Source: Mesorhizobium_L sp035547755 (GTDB lineage Bacteria > Pseudomonadota > Alphaproteobacteria > Rhizobiales > Rhizobiaceae). Taken from it: DNA of 64,000 nucleotides. The notes under the pieces are model-generated. The model had not been told where the DNA came from and searched no databases. It was given only the letters and a program-made list of their open reading frames with translations. Location: positions 1 through 64,000 of the forward strand of contig DASZUG010000071.1 of the NCBI GenBank assembly GCA_035547755.1. Reading direction: 5' to 3'. Positions 26,001 to 32,969 of this stretch are shown piece after piece; the stretch's first letter is position 1; each line of letters begins with the position of its first letter. Made by a program: the position numbers and the translations under genes.

Positions 26001-27033
26001 AGAGGATGGCGTCCTTGCCCTGGAACTTGTCGGCGGCTGTGAGGCCGCCCGAGGACATCATGAACATCAATCTTGGGCTCACGGCCGCATCGCCCTTCGG
26101 GCTGGCCTCCGCCGGGGCGCGCGAAACGTCGCCCGGTGTGCGGTCGCACACACCGCCTTCGGCGGAAATAGCGCCGATCTCCCCCCTTGTGGGGGAGATG
26201 CCCGGCAGGGCAGAGGGGGGCAACGTAGAGCGCTCACCTTCATGATTTGTGCTTACATCGTGCGGAGATGTCTGCGGGACAGCGCCCCCCTCTGTCGCCT
26301 TCGGCGACATCTCCCCCACAAGGGGGGAGATTGGGGCTGCCCCCAATTCCGTCGCCACATGCGCGACGTAGCGCGACAGGATCGGCGACAGATAGGCGTC
26401 GACCACCGTGGTGTCGCCGCGGCCGACGAGCTTGATGAGCGGCGAGGTCTTGTGGCTGACGGAGATCTGGCCGAAGCCGATCCGCCGGCAAAGCTCTTCC
26501 GTCTGAATCTCATGCGCCGAAAACTTCCATGCATGCATGAAGACAATCGCGACAGCGTCGATGCCTTCCCTCTTTGCCTGCTCTATTGAAGAGCGCGCAC
26601 TTTCGAGATCGAGCGCACGCTCGATCGTGCCATCGGCATGGACGCGCTCGTCGATCTCGATGACGCGCTCGTAAAGCTGTTCGGGAAGGATGATCTCCTT
26701 GGCGAAGATGTCCGGCCTCGCCTGATAGGCTATCTTCAGCGCGTCGCGGAAGCCCTTGGTGATGAGAAGAAGCACGCGGTCACCCTTGCGCTCCAGGAGC
26801 GCGTTCGTGGCGACGGTGGTGCCCATCTTGATGTCACCTATAGACTGCGACGGTATGGCTTCGTCCCGGCCGACGCCAAGCAGGTCGCGGATGCCCTGGA
26901 TCGCGGCGTCGCCATAGGCTTCCGGGTTTTCGGACAGCAGCTTGCGAGGGTGCAATTTTCCCCCGGGATCGCGCCCGATCACATCCGTGAACGTGCCGCC
27001 GCGATCGATCCAGAAATCCCATTTGCCGGCCAT
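23035..27033 (-). CDS. 5-oxoprolinase/hydantoinase (HyuA-HyuB fusion) carrying two in-frame repeat insertions
   Basis: The 1332-residue fusion joins a HyuA-type half (WIDRGGTFTDVIGRDP at the start, GFDMGGTSTDVAHYDG later) to a HyuB-type half (VFNNLFMSIAEQMGVTLQNTAYS onward), as in ATP-dependent 5-oxoprolinase, which opens 5-oxoproline to glutamate. I chose the ATG at 27033 (GGAGAAG nine bases upstream); starts at 27048 and 27072 are possible. Residues about 232-318 and 880-929 are not family sequence: they translate palindromic repeats B and another family in frame. Removing them leaves about 1195 residues, the usual length. The insertions fall between conserved blocks (ELGA...LMFMMSSGG; TVVTPVF...ILFWVASRGHHAD). 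Whether the enzyme is active is unknown. Confidence 0.9.
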   Translation of the reverse strand: MAGKWDFWIDRGGTFTDVIGRDPGGKLHPRKLLSENPEAYGDAAIQGIRDLLGVGRDEAIPSQSIGDIKMGTTVATNALLERKGDRVLLLITKGFRDALKIAYQARPDIFAKEIILPEQLYERVIEIDERVHADGTIERALDLESARSSIEQAKREGIDAVAIVFMHAWKFSAHEIQTEELCRRIGFGQISVSHKTSPLIKLVGRGDTTVVDAYLSPILSRYVAHVATELGAAPISPLVGEMSPKATEGGAVPQTSPHDVSTNHEGERSTLPPSALPGISPTRGEIGAISAEGGVCDRTPGDVSRAPAEASPKGDAAVSPRLMFMMSSGGLTAADKFQGKDAILSGPAGGVVGMVETAKLAGFEQVIGFDMGGTSTDVAHYDGDYERAFDTEVAGVRIRAPMMRIHTVAAGGGSILHYEAGRFQAGPDSAGANPGPACYRRGGPLAVTDANLMLGKLQADFFPAIFGPNQDKPLDREAVREKFQALANEVGDGRSPEAIAEGFITIAVENMANAIKKISVQRGYDVTRYLLNCFGGAGGQHACLVADALGMETVLIHPFSGLLSAYGMGLARLSASRQQALLMQLEEASSPAIEEMAADLAGQVAEELASQGVTDADVLRRNTLHIRYDGTDTTLPVDFNGSIAEARAAFEAAHKAQFGFIYDDKPMVIEAVGVEGVDGRAGNGEEEKLALSDREARPIETRPVFCEGEWRDAGIFRRADLHPGNRLPGPALIIEGHQTIVVEPGWTAEITALNHVLLHRTEKKKRHAALGTEADPVMLEVFNNLFMSIAEQMGVTLQNTAYSVNIKERLDFSCAVFDHDGALVANAPHMPVHLGSMDRSVETIIRLNKGKIRPGDVFALNAPYNGGTHLPDITVVTPVFSLPLEGRVAAERPGGVASATRGLKEAPSTSTATPPGQPATGHPHLKGEGKILFWVASRGHHADVGGTAPGSMTPLATTVDEEGVLFDNFRLVDQGRFREKELIHLLTDHPYPARNPAQNVADLKAQIAANEKGVVELRKMVRHFGLGMVEAYMGHVQDNAAESVRRVIERLPDNSEYEYPTDTGQVIKVKIAVDRQKREATVDFTGTSPVMKNNFNAPEPVARAAVLYAFRVMVEGSIPMNAGCLRPINIVIPEGCMLRPVYPAAVVAGNVETSQHVTNALFGAMGALANSQGTMNNLTYGDDRYQYYETICSGSPAGHMNDGRGFNGTSAVHTHMTNSRLTDPEILELRFPVILEDFHIRAGSGGKGKWHAGDGTRRTIRFLEKMECAILSSHRGVPPRGIAGGGDGEMGRTEVRRLDGTIDVLKGCDQTVLEAGEAVIVTTPTAGGFGKA
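24246..24394. repeat. Palindromic repeat family D inside the oxoprolinase gene
   Basis: Long inverted arms starting CCCTCCCCCTTGAGG and ending CCTCAAGGGGGAGGG surround inner inverted segments GGCCGGGTGGGGTCGCC and GGCGACCCCACCCGGCC. The whole element lies in the HyuB half and is read as about 50 residues with no stop codon. It separates TVVTPVF from ILFWVASRGHHAD, which are contiguous in homologues as far as I recall. Confidence 0.85.
26085..26340. repeat. Composite palindromic repeat (family B pair plus flank) inside the oxoprolinase gene
   Basis: Two inverted copies of family B (26177-26220 and 26285-26332) and a smaller palindromic stretch around 26125-26165 form an insert of about 255 bases in the HyuA half. 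It is translated as about 87 residues including LPPSALPGISPTRGEIG, with no frameshift or stop. Family B also occurs as an intergenic pair at 1311-1470. Confidence 0.85.
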
Positions 27034-27108
27034 GCGATACTTCTCCATCCGCTTTCGCTTTCCCTGCCGCATCTCATTGCTATTTGCAACGTTTCGCGGA
27101 TATTTTAT

Positions 27109-27121
27109 CGACAAATTGTCG
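27109..27121. promoter_or_regulatory. Candidate MarR-type operator between oxoprolinase and regulator genes
   Basis: A perfect dyad CGACAA-A-TTGTCG lies between the divergent start codons at 27033 and 27138, 16 bases before the regulator start. Size and placement suit a MarR-family site. The link to the adjacent regulator is inferred. Confidence 0.5.
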
Positions 27122-27137
27122 TTGAAAGGAGCGGGAC

Positions 27138-27665
27138 ATGGAGCGCAGGCAAGCAGGAGACCCGATCCGGCCGATCGTCTCGGCGGCGCATCTGGCGGAG
27201 GGCGCCATGCCGGCATTGTCGGAACTCGAATTCGCCTTGACCGTCCTCGGCAACGGGTTCCAACGCTGGATGGTCCGCTGCATGGCCGCTGCGGACGTTC
27301 CGGGCCTGCTGCCGATCGATGTCCTCATCCTCCACGCCGTCAACCACCGACGGCGGGAAAAGACGCTGTCGGACCTCTGCATGATGTTCAATATCGAGGA
27401 CACGCATGTCGTCACTTACGCCTTGAAGAAACTCACGGGGCTTGGACTTGTGGAAACCGGCCGGCGCGGCAAGGAAAAAACCGTGGCGGTGACGGAGAAG
27501 GGGGCGGCAGCCTGCGCGCGCTACCGCGACGTGCGCGAAAGGCTGCTCGTCGCGAGCGTCAGGGCGACCGGCTTCGACGCGGACAGGCTTTCAGCCGTCG
27601 CGGAGGCGATGCGCAGTCTTTCGGGCCAATATGATCAGTCGGCGCGCGCCGCCGCGAGCCTGTAA
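27138..27665 (+). CDS. MarR-like winged-helix regulator
   Basis: The 175-residue protein has a winged-helix DNA-binding core at about residues 55-125: LPIDVLILHAVNHRRREKTLSDLCMMFNIEDTHVVTYALKKLTGLGLVE followed by the wing GRRGKEKTVAVTEKG. It matches the HTH_27/MarR type. AAAGGAGCGGGAC precedes the ATG. It is divergent from the oxoprolinase gene by 104 bases with a palindrome in between, so it probably represses that gene. The ligand is unknown; a 5-oxoproline- or hydantoin-like compound is only a guess. Confidence 0.85.
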   Translation: MERRQAGDPIRPIVSAAHLAEGAMPALSELEFALTVLGNGFQRWMVRCMAAADVPGLLPIDVLILHAVNHRRREKTLSDLCMMFNIEDTHVVTYALKKLTGLGLVETGRRGKEKTVAVTEKGAAACARYRDVRERLLVASVRATGFDADRLSAVAEAMRSLSGQYDQSARAAASL

Positions 27666-27925
27666 TCGTGGTGTGGCGCGGAAGGTATTCCAAGGACAGT
27701 TTCGATATTCAAGGCAAGCTTTCGATGTATAGCTCGAGATTCGCGGAATTCCACGATCATTGACAAAGATGTCTCTGTGCATCTCCGATGCGCGCACCCA
27801 TGCCGTGCACGAATTGTTAAAAGCATTATTTTGAAGTTACGCAACTTCCTTTCCGCTTGACCATTTCCCTTTCGACCGCCCGCCCTAACGGGTGCTTTGG
27901 AGAAGGCAACGACAGGAGAGATGAA

Positions 27926-28138
27926 ATGAAGAAGCTTATCATCGCGTCGGTTTCCGCGCTTGCATTGCTCAGCCTTGCCGCCTGTAACAACAAGGGTGGC
28001 GCTGACAATACAACGACGCAGAGCACCACGCCGCCGGCCTCGACCACCACGACGCCGCCCGCGAAGACACCTGCGCCTGCGACTCCCGCCGCTCCCAGCA
28101 CAGGCGGTGGCACTGCAAAGCCCAGCACGGGTGGTTAA
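27926..28138 (+). CDS. Small Thr/Pro/Ala-rich lipoprotein
   Basis: The 70-residue protein has a signal peptide with a clear lipobox LSLAAC (lipidated C20). The mature part is low complexity, rich in Thr, Pro, Ala and Gly (segments like TTTQSTTPPAS and PAKTPAPATPAAPS), so it is probably an extended, disordered tether on the outer membrane. The ATG at 27926 follows AGGAGAGATGA. The role is unknown. It is followed by an intrinsic terminator, so it is probably monocistronic. Confidence 0.8.
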   Translation: MKKLIIASVSALALLSLAACNNKGGADNTTTQSTTPPASTTTTPPAKTPAPATPAAPSTGGGTAKPSTGG

Positions 28139-28172
28139 GCCAGCCGGTACGTAAGTGTCATACGATTGAAGA

Positions 28173-28196
28173 GGGTCGGCGAAAGTCGGCCCTTTT
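28173..28196 (+). terminator. Intrinsic terminator after the small lipoprotein gene
   Basis: An eight-pair stem (GGGTCGGC with GTCGGCCC, two G-U pairs) closes a GAAA tetraloop and is followed directly by TTTT. It starts 34 bases after the lipoprotein stop. Confidence 0.75.
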
Positions 28197-28272
28197 CGCA
28201 TGCGTTTAGCGGTTGCCCTCTTTCTTTGCCACGAGGCTCGCCACGCCTTGCTTTTCGTCCTAAGAAACAGCC

Positions 28273-28983
28273 ATGTCGATCTGGACGCCTCTTGCGCAAT
28301 TCGTCGGCCGTGTCTCGGGCAAGAGCCTGTCGAACGCGGTGGAAGCGGTGCGCACCCTTTTCGCCGGCGATCCCGAATTGCGTCGCAGGGTCTCCTTCTC
28401 GATCGCCATGATCGCGCTCTCGGCGAAGATGGCGAAAGCCGACGGCGTGGTCACACAGGACGAAATAAGGGCGTTCCAGCAGATTTTCTCGGTGCCGCAG
28501 AGCGAGACCCGCAATGTGGCGCGCCTCTACGATCTCGCAAAGCAGGATACGGCCGGTTACGAGATTTATGCCGAGCGCATGGCCGGCCTTTGCGGATCGG
28601 GCGAGAAGAACTGCGCCATGCTGGAGGACATTCTCGACGGCCTTTTCCACATCGCCAAGGCCGATGGAGTCGTCCACGAGCGTGAAGTGAAATTCCTGGA
28701 GCGAATCGCTGAAATTTTCGATATCGGGCCTAAGCATTTCGACAGCATCCTGGCGCGCCATGTCGATCTCGGCGACGCGGATCCCTATCGCGTGCTCGGG
28801 ATGCCCAGTGATGTACCGTTCGAGGAATTGCGGCGTCATTACCGGCGGCTCGTTGCCGAAAATCATCCCGATAAACTTATCGCGCGTGGCGTTCCGCCGG
28901 AATTCATCGCCATCGCCAATTCCCGCCTCGCCGCCATCAATGCCGCCTATGAGGCGATCGAGCGTGGGCGCCGCCTGAGATGA
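28273..28983 (+). CDS. DjlA-type TerB/J-domain co-chaperone
   Basis: The 236-residue protein has an N-terminal TerB-like helical domain (about residues 38-160, with two MAKADGVV/IAKADGVV repeats) and a C-terminal J-domain (about 170-232). The J-domain has the essential HPD motif at H198-P199-D200 in AENHPDKLI, so it should stimulate a DnaK ATPase. E. coli DjlA has an N-terminal membrane span that this protein lacks. Its stop overlaps the start of the amidase gene by four bases, indicating coupling with a cell-wall enzyme. Confidence 0.9.
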   Translation: MSIWTPLAQFVGRVSGKSLSNAVEAVRTLFAGDPELRRRVSFSIAMIALSAKMAKADGVVTQDEIRAFQQIFSVPQSETRNVARLYDLAKQDTAGYEIYAERMAGLCGSGEKNCAMLEDILDGLFHIAKADGVVHEREVKFLERIAEIFDIGPKHFDSILARHVDLGDADPYRVLGMPSDVPFEELRRHYRRLVAENHPDKLIARGVPPEFIAIANSRLAAINAAYEAIERGRRLR

Positions 28984-29744
28984 GCGGCTTCCCGGTGGAG
29001 CAGTATGGAGCGGAGGTGCGCGTATCGGCCAATTTCGGGCCACGCCGTGACAGCAAGCGGCCGGATATGATCATCCTCCACTATACCGGCATGCGGACAG
29101 GCGCCGAAGCGGAAGCATGGCTCTGCGATCCGGCTAGCGAGGTTTCCTCGCATTATCTCGTCCATGAGGACGGACGGATCGTGCAGATGGTGCGCGAGGC
29201 GGATCGCGCCTGGCACGCGGGCAAGAGTTCGTGGCAGGGCGAGAGCGACGTCAATTCCCGGTCGATCGGCATCGAGATCGTCAATCCGGGACATAGCCTT
29301 GGTTATGAGGATTTCCCCGCTCGGCAGATCGAGGCGGTCGTGGCGTTGTGCAGGGATATATCGGTTCGCCATTCCATCCCGCCTGAACGCGTACTTGCCC
29401 ATTCCGACGTGGCGCCGGGGCGCAAGATCGACCCCGGTGAAAAATTCCCTTGGCGGCAACTCGCGGGGGCAGGGATCGGTCATTTCGTCGAGCCGTCTCC
29501 CTTGGATGCCGGAAATTGCCTCGCTCTGGGCGCCTATGGCCGGCTGGTGGAAGAGTTGCAGTCGATGCTGGAGATTTATGGCTATGGCGTTGAGATTTCG
29601 GGCAATTATGACGGGCTGACGCGGATTGCTGTGGAGGCCTTTCAGCGGCATTTCCGGCCCGGACGGGTCGACGGTATCGCCGACGGCTCGACAGTCGAGA
29701 CGCTTCGCCGGCTGCTTGCAACGCTGCCGCGGCAAGAGCGCTGA
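28980..29744 (+). CDS. AmpD-type N-acetylmuramoyl-L-alanine amidase with peptidoglycan-binding domain
   Basis: The 254-residue protein has an Amidase_2 domain with zinc ligands matching AmpD: H34 in IILHYTGM, H141 in VLAHSDVAPG, and D151 in KIDPGEKFPW. It also has a C-terminal PG_binding_1 domain (about 185-250, with LQSMLEIYGYGVEISGNYD). No signal peptide is visible, so it is probably cytoplasmic, as for AmpD, which cleaves the peptide from anhydro-muropeptides during wall recycling. It overlaps djlA-like by four bases and lies just before rnpB. Confidence 0.92.
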   Translation: MSGFPVEQYGAEVRVSANFGPRRDSKRPDMIILHYTGMRTGAEAEAWLCDPASEVSSHYLVHEDGRIVQMVREADRAWHAGKSSWQGESDVNSRSIGIEIVNPGHSLGYEDFPARQIEAVVALCRDISVRHSIPPERVLAHSDVAPGRKIDPGEKFPWRQLAGAGIGHFVEPSPLDAGNCLALGAYGRLVEELQSMLEIYGYGVEISGNYDGLTRIAVEAFQRHFRPGRVDGIADGSTVETLRRLLATLPRQER

Positions 29745-29776
29745 GACGGCCGGAGACATCAATTCCATCATTTCGT

Positions 29777-29807
29777 TTGCATTTTCCGGCGCGACACCTT
29801 TTATACG
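29777..29807 (+). promoter_or_regulatory. Candidate sigma-70 promoter of rnpB
   Basis: TTGCAT (29777-29782) and TTATAC (29801-29806), spaced by 18 bases, place a start site at about 29812, the first base of the P1 stem of RNase P RNA. The hexamers are close to consensus, and agreement with the structural 5-prime end supports the call. Confidence 0.5.
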
Positions 29808-29811
29808 CGCT

Positions 29812-30267
29812 GCCAGCCGGCCGGGCGGCCGCGCGGACGGGAGCCGAAAGGCTGTTCGCGAGGAAAGTCCGGGCTCCACGGAAAAACGGCGCCGGCTAAC
29901 AGCCGGCGGGGGCGACCCCAGGGAAAGTGCCACAGAAAGGAAACCGCCCCGCCTGTAAATCGGCTGACTGCAAAGCCAGCGTCTCGATAGCGCATGCGGA
30001 CAAGAGCCGATTTACTGGCGGGGTAAGGGTGAAAGGGTGGGGCAAGAGCCCACCGCGCGACCGGCGACGGGAGCGGCATGGCAAACCCCGCCGGGAGCAA
30101 AACCGAATAGGGATGGCGCGAAGGGTGACCTTCGGGCGTTTCCGGCCCAGCCATCCGGGTAGGTTGCATGAGGCGGATGGCAACATCCGTCCAAGAGGAA
30201 TGGCCGCCACGTTTCGATTCCGCAAGGCATCGAGGCCATACAGAACCCGGCTTACAGGCCGGCTGGC
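29812..30267 (+). ncRNA. rnpB: RNase P RNA, class A (bacterial)
   Basis: The catalytic RNA that matures the 5-prime ends of tRNAs is recognised by its conserved core: GAGGAAAGTCCGGGCTCC at 29860-29877, ACAGAAA-GGAAACCGCC in the region near 29930-29950, and the 3-prime element CAGAACCCGGCTTACAGG at 30241-30258. The terminal P1 helix pairs GCCAGCCGGCC (29812-29822) with GGCCGGCTGGC (30257-30267) perfectly, which fixes both ends. At about 456 bases it is on the long side for the class. Open frames crossing it are not genes. Confidence 0.96.
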
Positions 30268-30323
30268 ATTCGATCTCCTCACGTGCTCTGCGAGGAGGCG
30301 CATCCTGGATTTGGCTTGCCATT

Positions 30324-30342
30324 GGTGGGATTTAATCCTACC
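30324..30342. promoter_or_regulatory. Candidate ParD operator
   Basis: The near-perfect palindrome GGTGGGATT-T-AATCCTACC (one mismatch) ends 22 bases before the parD start. Ribbon-helix-helix antitoxins usually repress their own operon by binding such sites. Binding is inferred from position. Confidence 0.5.
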
Positions 30343-30364
30343 TTGCCGTAAAAGGAGCGACGAC

Positions 30365-30643
30365 ATGAGCAATGTCGACAAGAGAAGCATCACGCTTTCC
30401 CCGGAACTCGCTTCCGCGGTGGATGAGGTGGTGGCAGCCGGCGAATATGCCTCCGCGAGTGAAGTCGTGCGCGAGGCGCTCCGCCACTGGAAGGAGCGGC
30501 GCGACCTGTTCGGCTATACGCTGGAGGAACTGAGGGCGCTCGTTCAGGAGGGTATCGATAGCGGGCCAGGGCGGTATGTCTCGATGGAGGAAATCAAAGC
30601 GGAAGCACGCCGTCGGTTCGGACAAGTGAAACGCAGCGCCTGA
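30365..30643 (+). CDS. parD: ParD-type ribbon-helix-helix antitoxin
   Basis: The 92-residue protein starts with a short beta-strand and two helices of the ribbon-helix-helix fold (RSITLSPELASAVDEVVAAGEYASASEVVREALRHW), the ParD/CopG antitoxin type. Its C-terminal tail (from about residue 48) would wrap the toxin. AAAGGAGCGACGAC precedes the ATG. The stop lies two bases before the toxin's start, the classic antitoxin-first order. A palindrome upstream suggests autoregulation. Confidence 0.92.
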   Translation: MSNVDKRSITLSPELASAVDEVVAAGEYASASEVVREALRHWKERRDLFGYTLEELRALVQEGIDSGPGRYVSMEEIKAEARRRFGQVKRSA

Positions 30644-30645
30644 GG

Positions 30646-30942
30646 ATGGTTCTCATCAGGAGAAGCGCACGTGCGGAAGAGGACCTGATACAGATATGGT
30701 CCTATCTCGCGCAGCAAAATCCGCGGGCCGCCGACCAACTGCTCGATCGCCTGCAGCAGCGATGGGAGTTGCTTGCTACGCAGCCTCGTTCAGGGGTGGC
30801 TCGCGACGATATCGGATCAGGAATCAGATATGTGGCGACGGGGGAGTATATTACGTTCTATCGGCCTGGCTCGGACGGGCTCGAGATAATGCGCGTCATT
30901 CACGGCCGTCGCGACATCAAGGCCGATGATTTCGAAACTTGA
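30646..30942 (+). CDS. parE: ParE-family toxin (RelE/ParE superfamily)
   Basis: The 98-residue protein matches ParE/RelE-type toxins: RRSARAEEDLIQIWSYLAQQNPRAADQLLDRL at the N-terminus, the YVATGEYITFYRP strand pair, and the C-terminal RVIHGRRDI signature. ParE toxins poison DNA gyrase. Both partners look intact and are directly coupled to each other. The module sits directly after rnpB. Confidence 0.92.
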   Translation: MVLIRRSARAEEDLIQIWSYLAQQNPRAADQLLDRLQQRWELLATQPRSGVARDDIGSGIRYVATGEYITFYRPGSDGLEIMRVIHGRRDIKADDFET

Positions 30943-30974
30943 GATCCGGTAGCAGCAGCGGCGATTCCGTCGGG

Positions 30975-32090
30975 TCAGGTTCCCGCACCATCCAGGGCAG
31001 CCGCTATCGCCTTCCACAGTTCCTCCGCCGGCTCGCAGCCAACCGACAGTCTGACGAAACCAGGCGCAACCGCGTCGCCCCAGCGGGCGCGGCGTTCCGC
31101 CGAAGAGTGAACGCCGCCGAACGAAGTCGCCGGTTGCAGGAGCGTGCAGCGATCGATGAAGGCTTCCGCCGCCCCCGCCGATTTCAGCGTCAATCCGATG
31201 AGGAAGCCGAAACGCTCCATCTGGGCGCGTGCGAGATTGTGCGCCGGGTCGCCTTCAAGTCCCGGAAAGCGGACAGCCTCGACCACGGGATGCGTTGCGA
31301 GGCGCGGTGCGATCGTTTCGGCATTCGTGCACATGCGGTCGAAGCGGACTTCCAGCGTTTCGAGACCGCGATGAAGAAGCCACGCCTCGAAGGGGCCCGG
31401 GATTGCGCCCGACAGCTTCCGCCATTCCGTCAACGCCGCCATGATTTCGCTCTTGCGGCTTGCGACATGGCCGAAAAGCACATCGGAATGGCCGTTCGGC
31501 GCCTTGGTATCGGCTGCGAGGACGAGATCGGCTCCAAGGTCGAGCGGGCGTTGCCCGAGCGGGGTCATGGTCGTGTTGTCGACGGCGAGGATGCCGCCTT
31601 CAGCATGTACCGCCGCTGCCGTTGCCGCGACGTCGCAGACGTCAAGGCCGGGATTGGACGGGGTTTCGAGGAAGACGATGCGGTAGCCATGGAAGCCGCC
31701 ATCGCCGAACGTGGTCGTGGGACGGGTGTCGCATGTCACGCCGAAAGGTTTCAGGAAACGTTCGGCGAGGACGCGCGTCGTGTAATAGCCGTCCGACGGC
31801 AGCAGGACACGGTCTCCGGCTTTGAGGAGAGTGAAAAAGACCGCCGCGATTGCTGCCATTCCCGAGGGAAAGGCGAGGACGGGCGCGTCTTCGAGATGGG
31901 AAAGCAGTGCTTCGGCGGCCTCCCATGTCGGATTGGCAAATCGCCCATATTGCCGGAAGCCGGCAGGATCGCCCGGCAAATGGTACATGGCCGCCATGGT
32001 GAGGGGCAGCGGCACGGGATCGCCTTTCGCCAGTCCGGTACGGCGCAGGTGAGGAATTTGGGCGGCGCGGGACATGGTTTCGTCGGACAT
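30975..32090 (-). CDS. Cys/Met-metabolism PLP-dependent enzyme (cystathionine gamma-lyase/synthase type)
   Basis: The 371-residue enzyme is of the MetB/MetC fold-type I family. The cofactor-binding region has FPSGMAAIAAVFFTLLKAGDRVL, the VFLETPSNPGLDVCD segment and the Schiff-base lysine in AADTKAPNGHSDVLFG. Family members make or split cystathionine or related thioethers; which reaction applies cannot be read from sequence alone. The start at 32090 is chosen because CGGAGAAG lies just upstream; a longer frame extends to 32192. It is divergent from the dcw cluster. Confidence 0.85.
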   Translation of the reverse strand: MSDETMSRAAQIPHLRRTGLAKGDPVPLPLTMAAMYHLPGDPAGFRQYGRFANPTWEAAEALLSHLEDAPVLAFPSGMAAIAAVFFTLLKAGDRVLLPSDGYYTTRVLAERFLKPFGVTCDTRPTTTFGDGGFHGYRIVFLETPSNPGLDVCDVAATAAAVHAEGGILAVDNTTMTPLGQRPLDLGADLVLAADTKAPNGHSDVLFGHVASRKSEIMAALTEWRKLSGAIPGPFEAWLLHRGLETLEVRFDRMCTNAETIAPRLATHPVVEAVRFPGLEGDPAHNLARAQMERFGFLIGLTLKSAGAAEAFIDRCTLLQPATSFGGVHSSAERRARWGDAVAPGFVRLSVGCEPAEELWKAIAAALDGAGT

Positions 32091-32501
32091 CGGCTTCTCC
32101 GGTCGGCAACAAGCTTGGCGTCGTCGCGACGCTATGCGCTCGACCATCGTCTCACAAGCCTTGCCTGAAAGTGAACGCGGCGGCGGCTTCATAACGGTTC
32201 GTTAGGCTTAACGCGCGATAAATATCCGGATCGGCCGGGAAAGGCGCGTCGGGCGCTTTCCGAGGGCCGGGTGGAGCTTGTTCCCGTTGACGCCCATAGT
32301 CCCCCATGTTATCCCTTGAGTGCAGTCCATTTCTCGTTTCAGTCAACAGTGAAGCGTCAAGCGCTTCGCGGATCATGAAGGTCCCGGAGAGCGCGGATCT
32401 GTGTCTCTTGCGCGGCACGGGAAGAAAGGGACATCCGGCGCGCTCCCATGGCGGGAGCGCCATCAAGAGGGATGAAAGGGCCTTTCCGGCCGCGGCGTGT
32501 C
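32091..32501. other. Intergenic region upstream of mraZ (dcw promoter region)
   Basis: The 411-base region separates the divergent trans-sulfuration gene from mraZ and must hold the dcw promoter. Near mraZ, a palindrome with arms GCGCTCCC (32440-32447) and GGGAGCGC (32453-32460) could form a hairpin in the leader. Two GGGA motifs nine bases apart (CGGGA at 32418-32422, AGGGA at 32427-32431) recall MraZ-box repeats but do not match the known TGGGN-N5 spacing. No gene is seen. Confidence 0.5.
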
Positions 32502-32969
32502 ATGGATCGGTTCCTGTCAAATGCGATCAACAGGATAGACGCCAAGGGGAGGGTGTCGGTCCCCGCCCATTTCCGGGCGGTCGTGCAGAAGCGCGGCTAT
32601 GGCGAGCTCTACGCGTTGCGGGGGCTCGACACGCCATCGCTGGATGTGGGCGGCCTCGACCTTCTCGACCGCTACGAGGAGAGGATCGCCAGGGAGGATC
32701 CGTTCCTGCAGACGGCGGACGACATGTCCTTCTTCTGCCATGGGGATGGAGCATTTCTGAAGCTCGACCAGGACGGGCGAATCACGGTCACGGATTTCAT
32801 CCGCGACCATACCGGCGTCACGGACGAGGTGGCCTTTGTCGGCCGGGGGCAGTTTTTCCAGATCTGGGAGCCGGAACGGCTGAGCGCCCATGGCGCAATG
32901 GTCCGTTCGCGTCTCCTGAACCTGAGGCGGGCGGCGGTCGCGGATGCGCGGCCCGGAGAACCGGAATGA
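32502..32969 (+). CDS. mraZ: Transcriptional regulator MraZ
   Basis: The 155-residue protein is the first gene of the dcw cluster. It contains two SpoVT/AbrB-like swapped-hairpin domains, seen as SNAINRIDAKGRVSVPAHFR (residues about 6-25) and DGRITVTDFIR (about 95-105). MraZ represses the dcw promoter in E. coli. I use the ATG at 32502, which gives the typical MDRFLSN start; an in-frame ATG at 32472 would add 10 residues, and neither has a perfect ribosome site. Its stop overlaps rsmH. Confidence 0.93.
   Translation: MDRFLSNAINRIDAKGRVSVPAHFRAVVQKRGYGELYALRGLDTPSLDVGGLDLLDRYEERIAREDPFLQTADDMSFFCHGDGAFLKLDQDGRITVTDFIRDHTGVTDEVAFVGRGQFFQIWEPERLSAHGAMVRSRLLNLRRAAVADARPGEPE

Noticed and set aside
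29927..30364. Open frame running through the RNase P RNA into parD
   Set aside because: The sequence is structural RNA; the real parD start is the ATG at 30365 with a good ribosome site.
32418..32431. GGGA repeats upstream of mraZ as MraZ-binding boxes
   Set aside because: The nine-base period and the sequence do not match the known TGGGN-N5 direct repeats closely enough.
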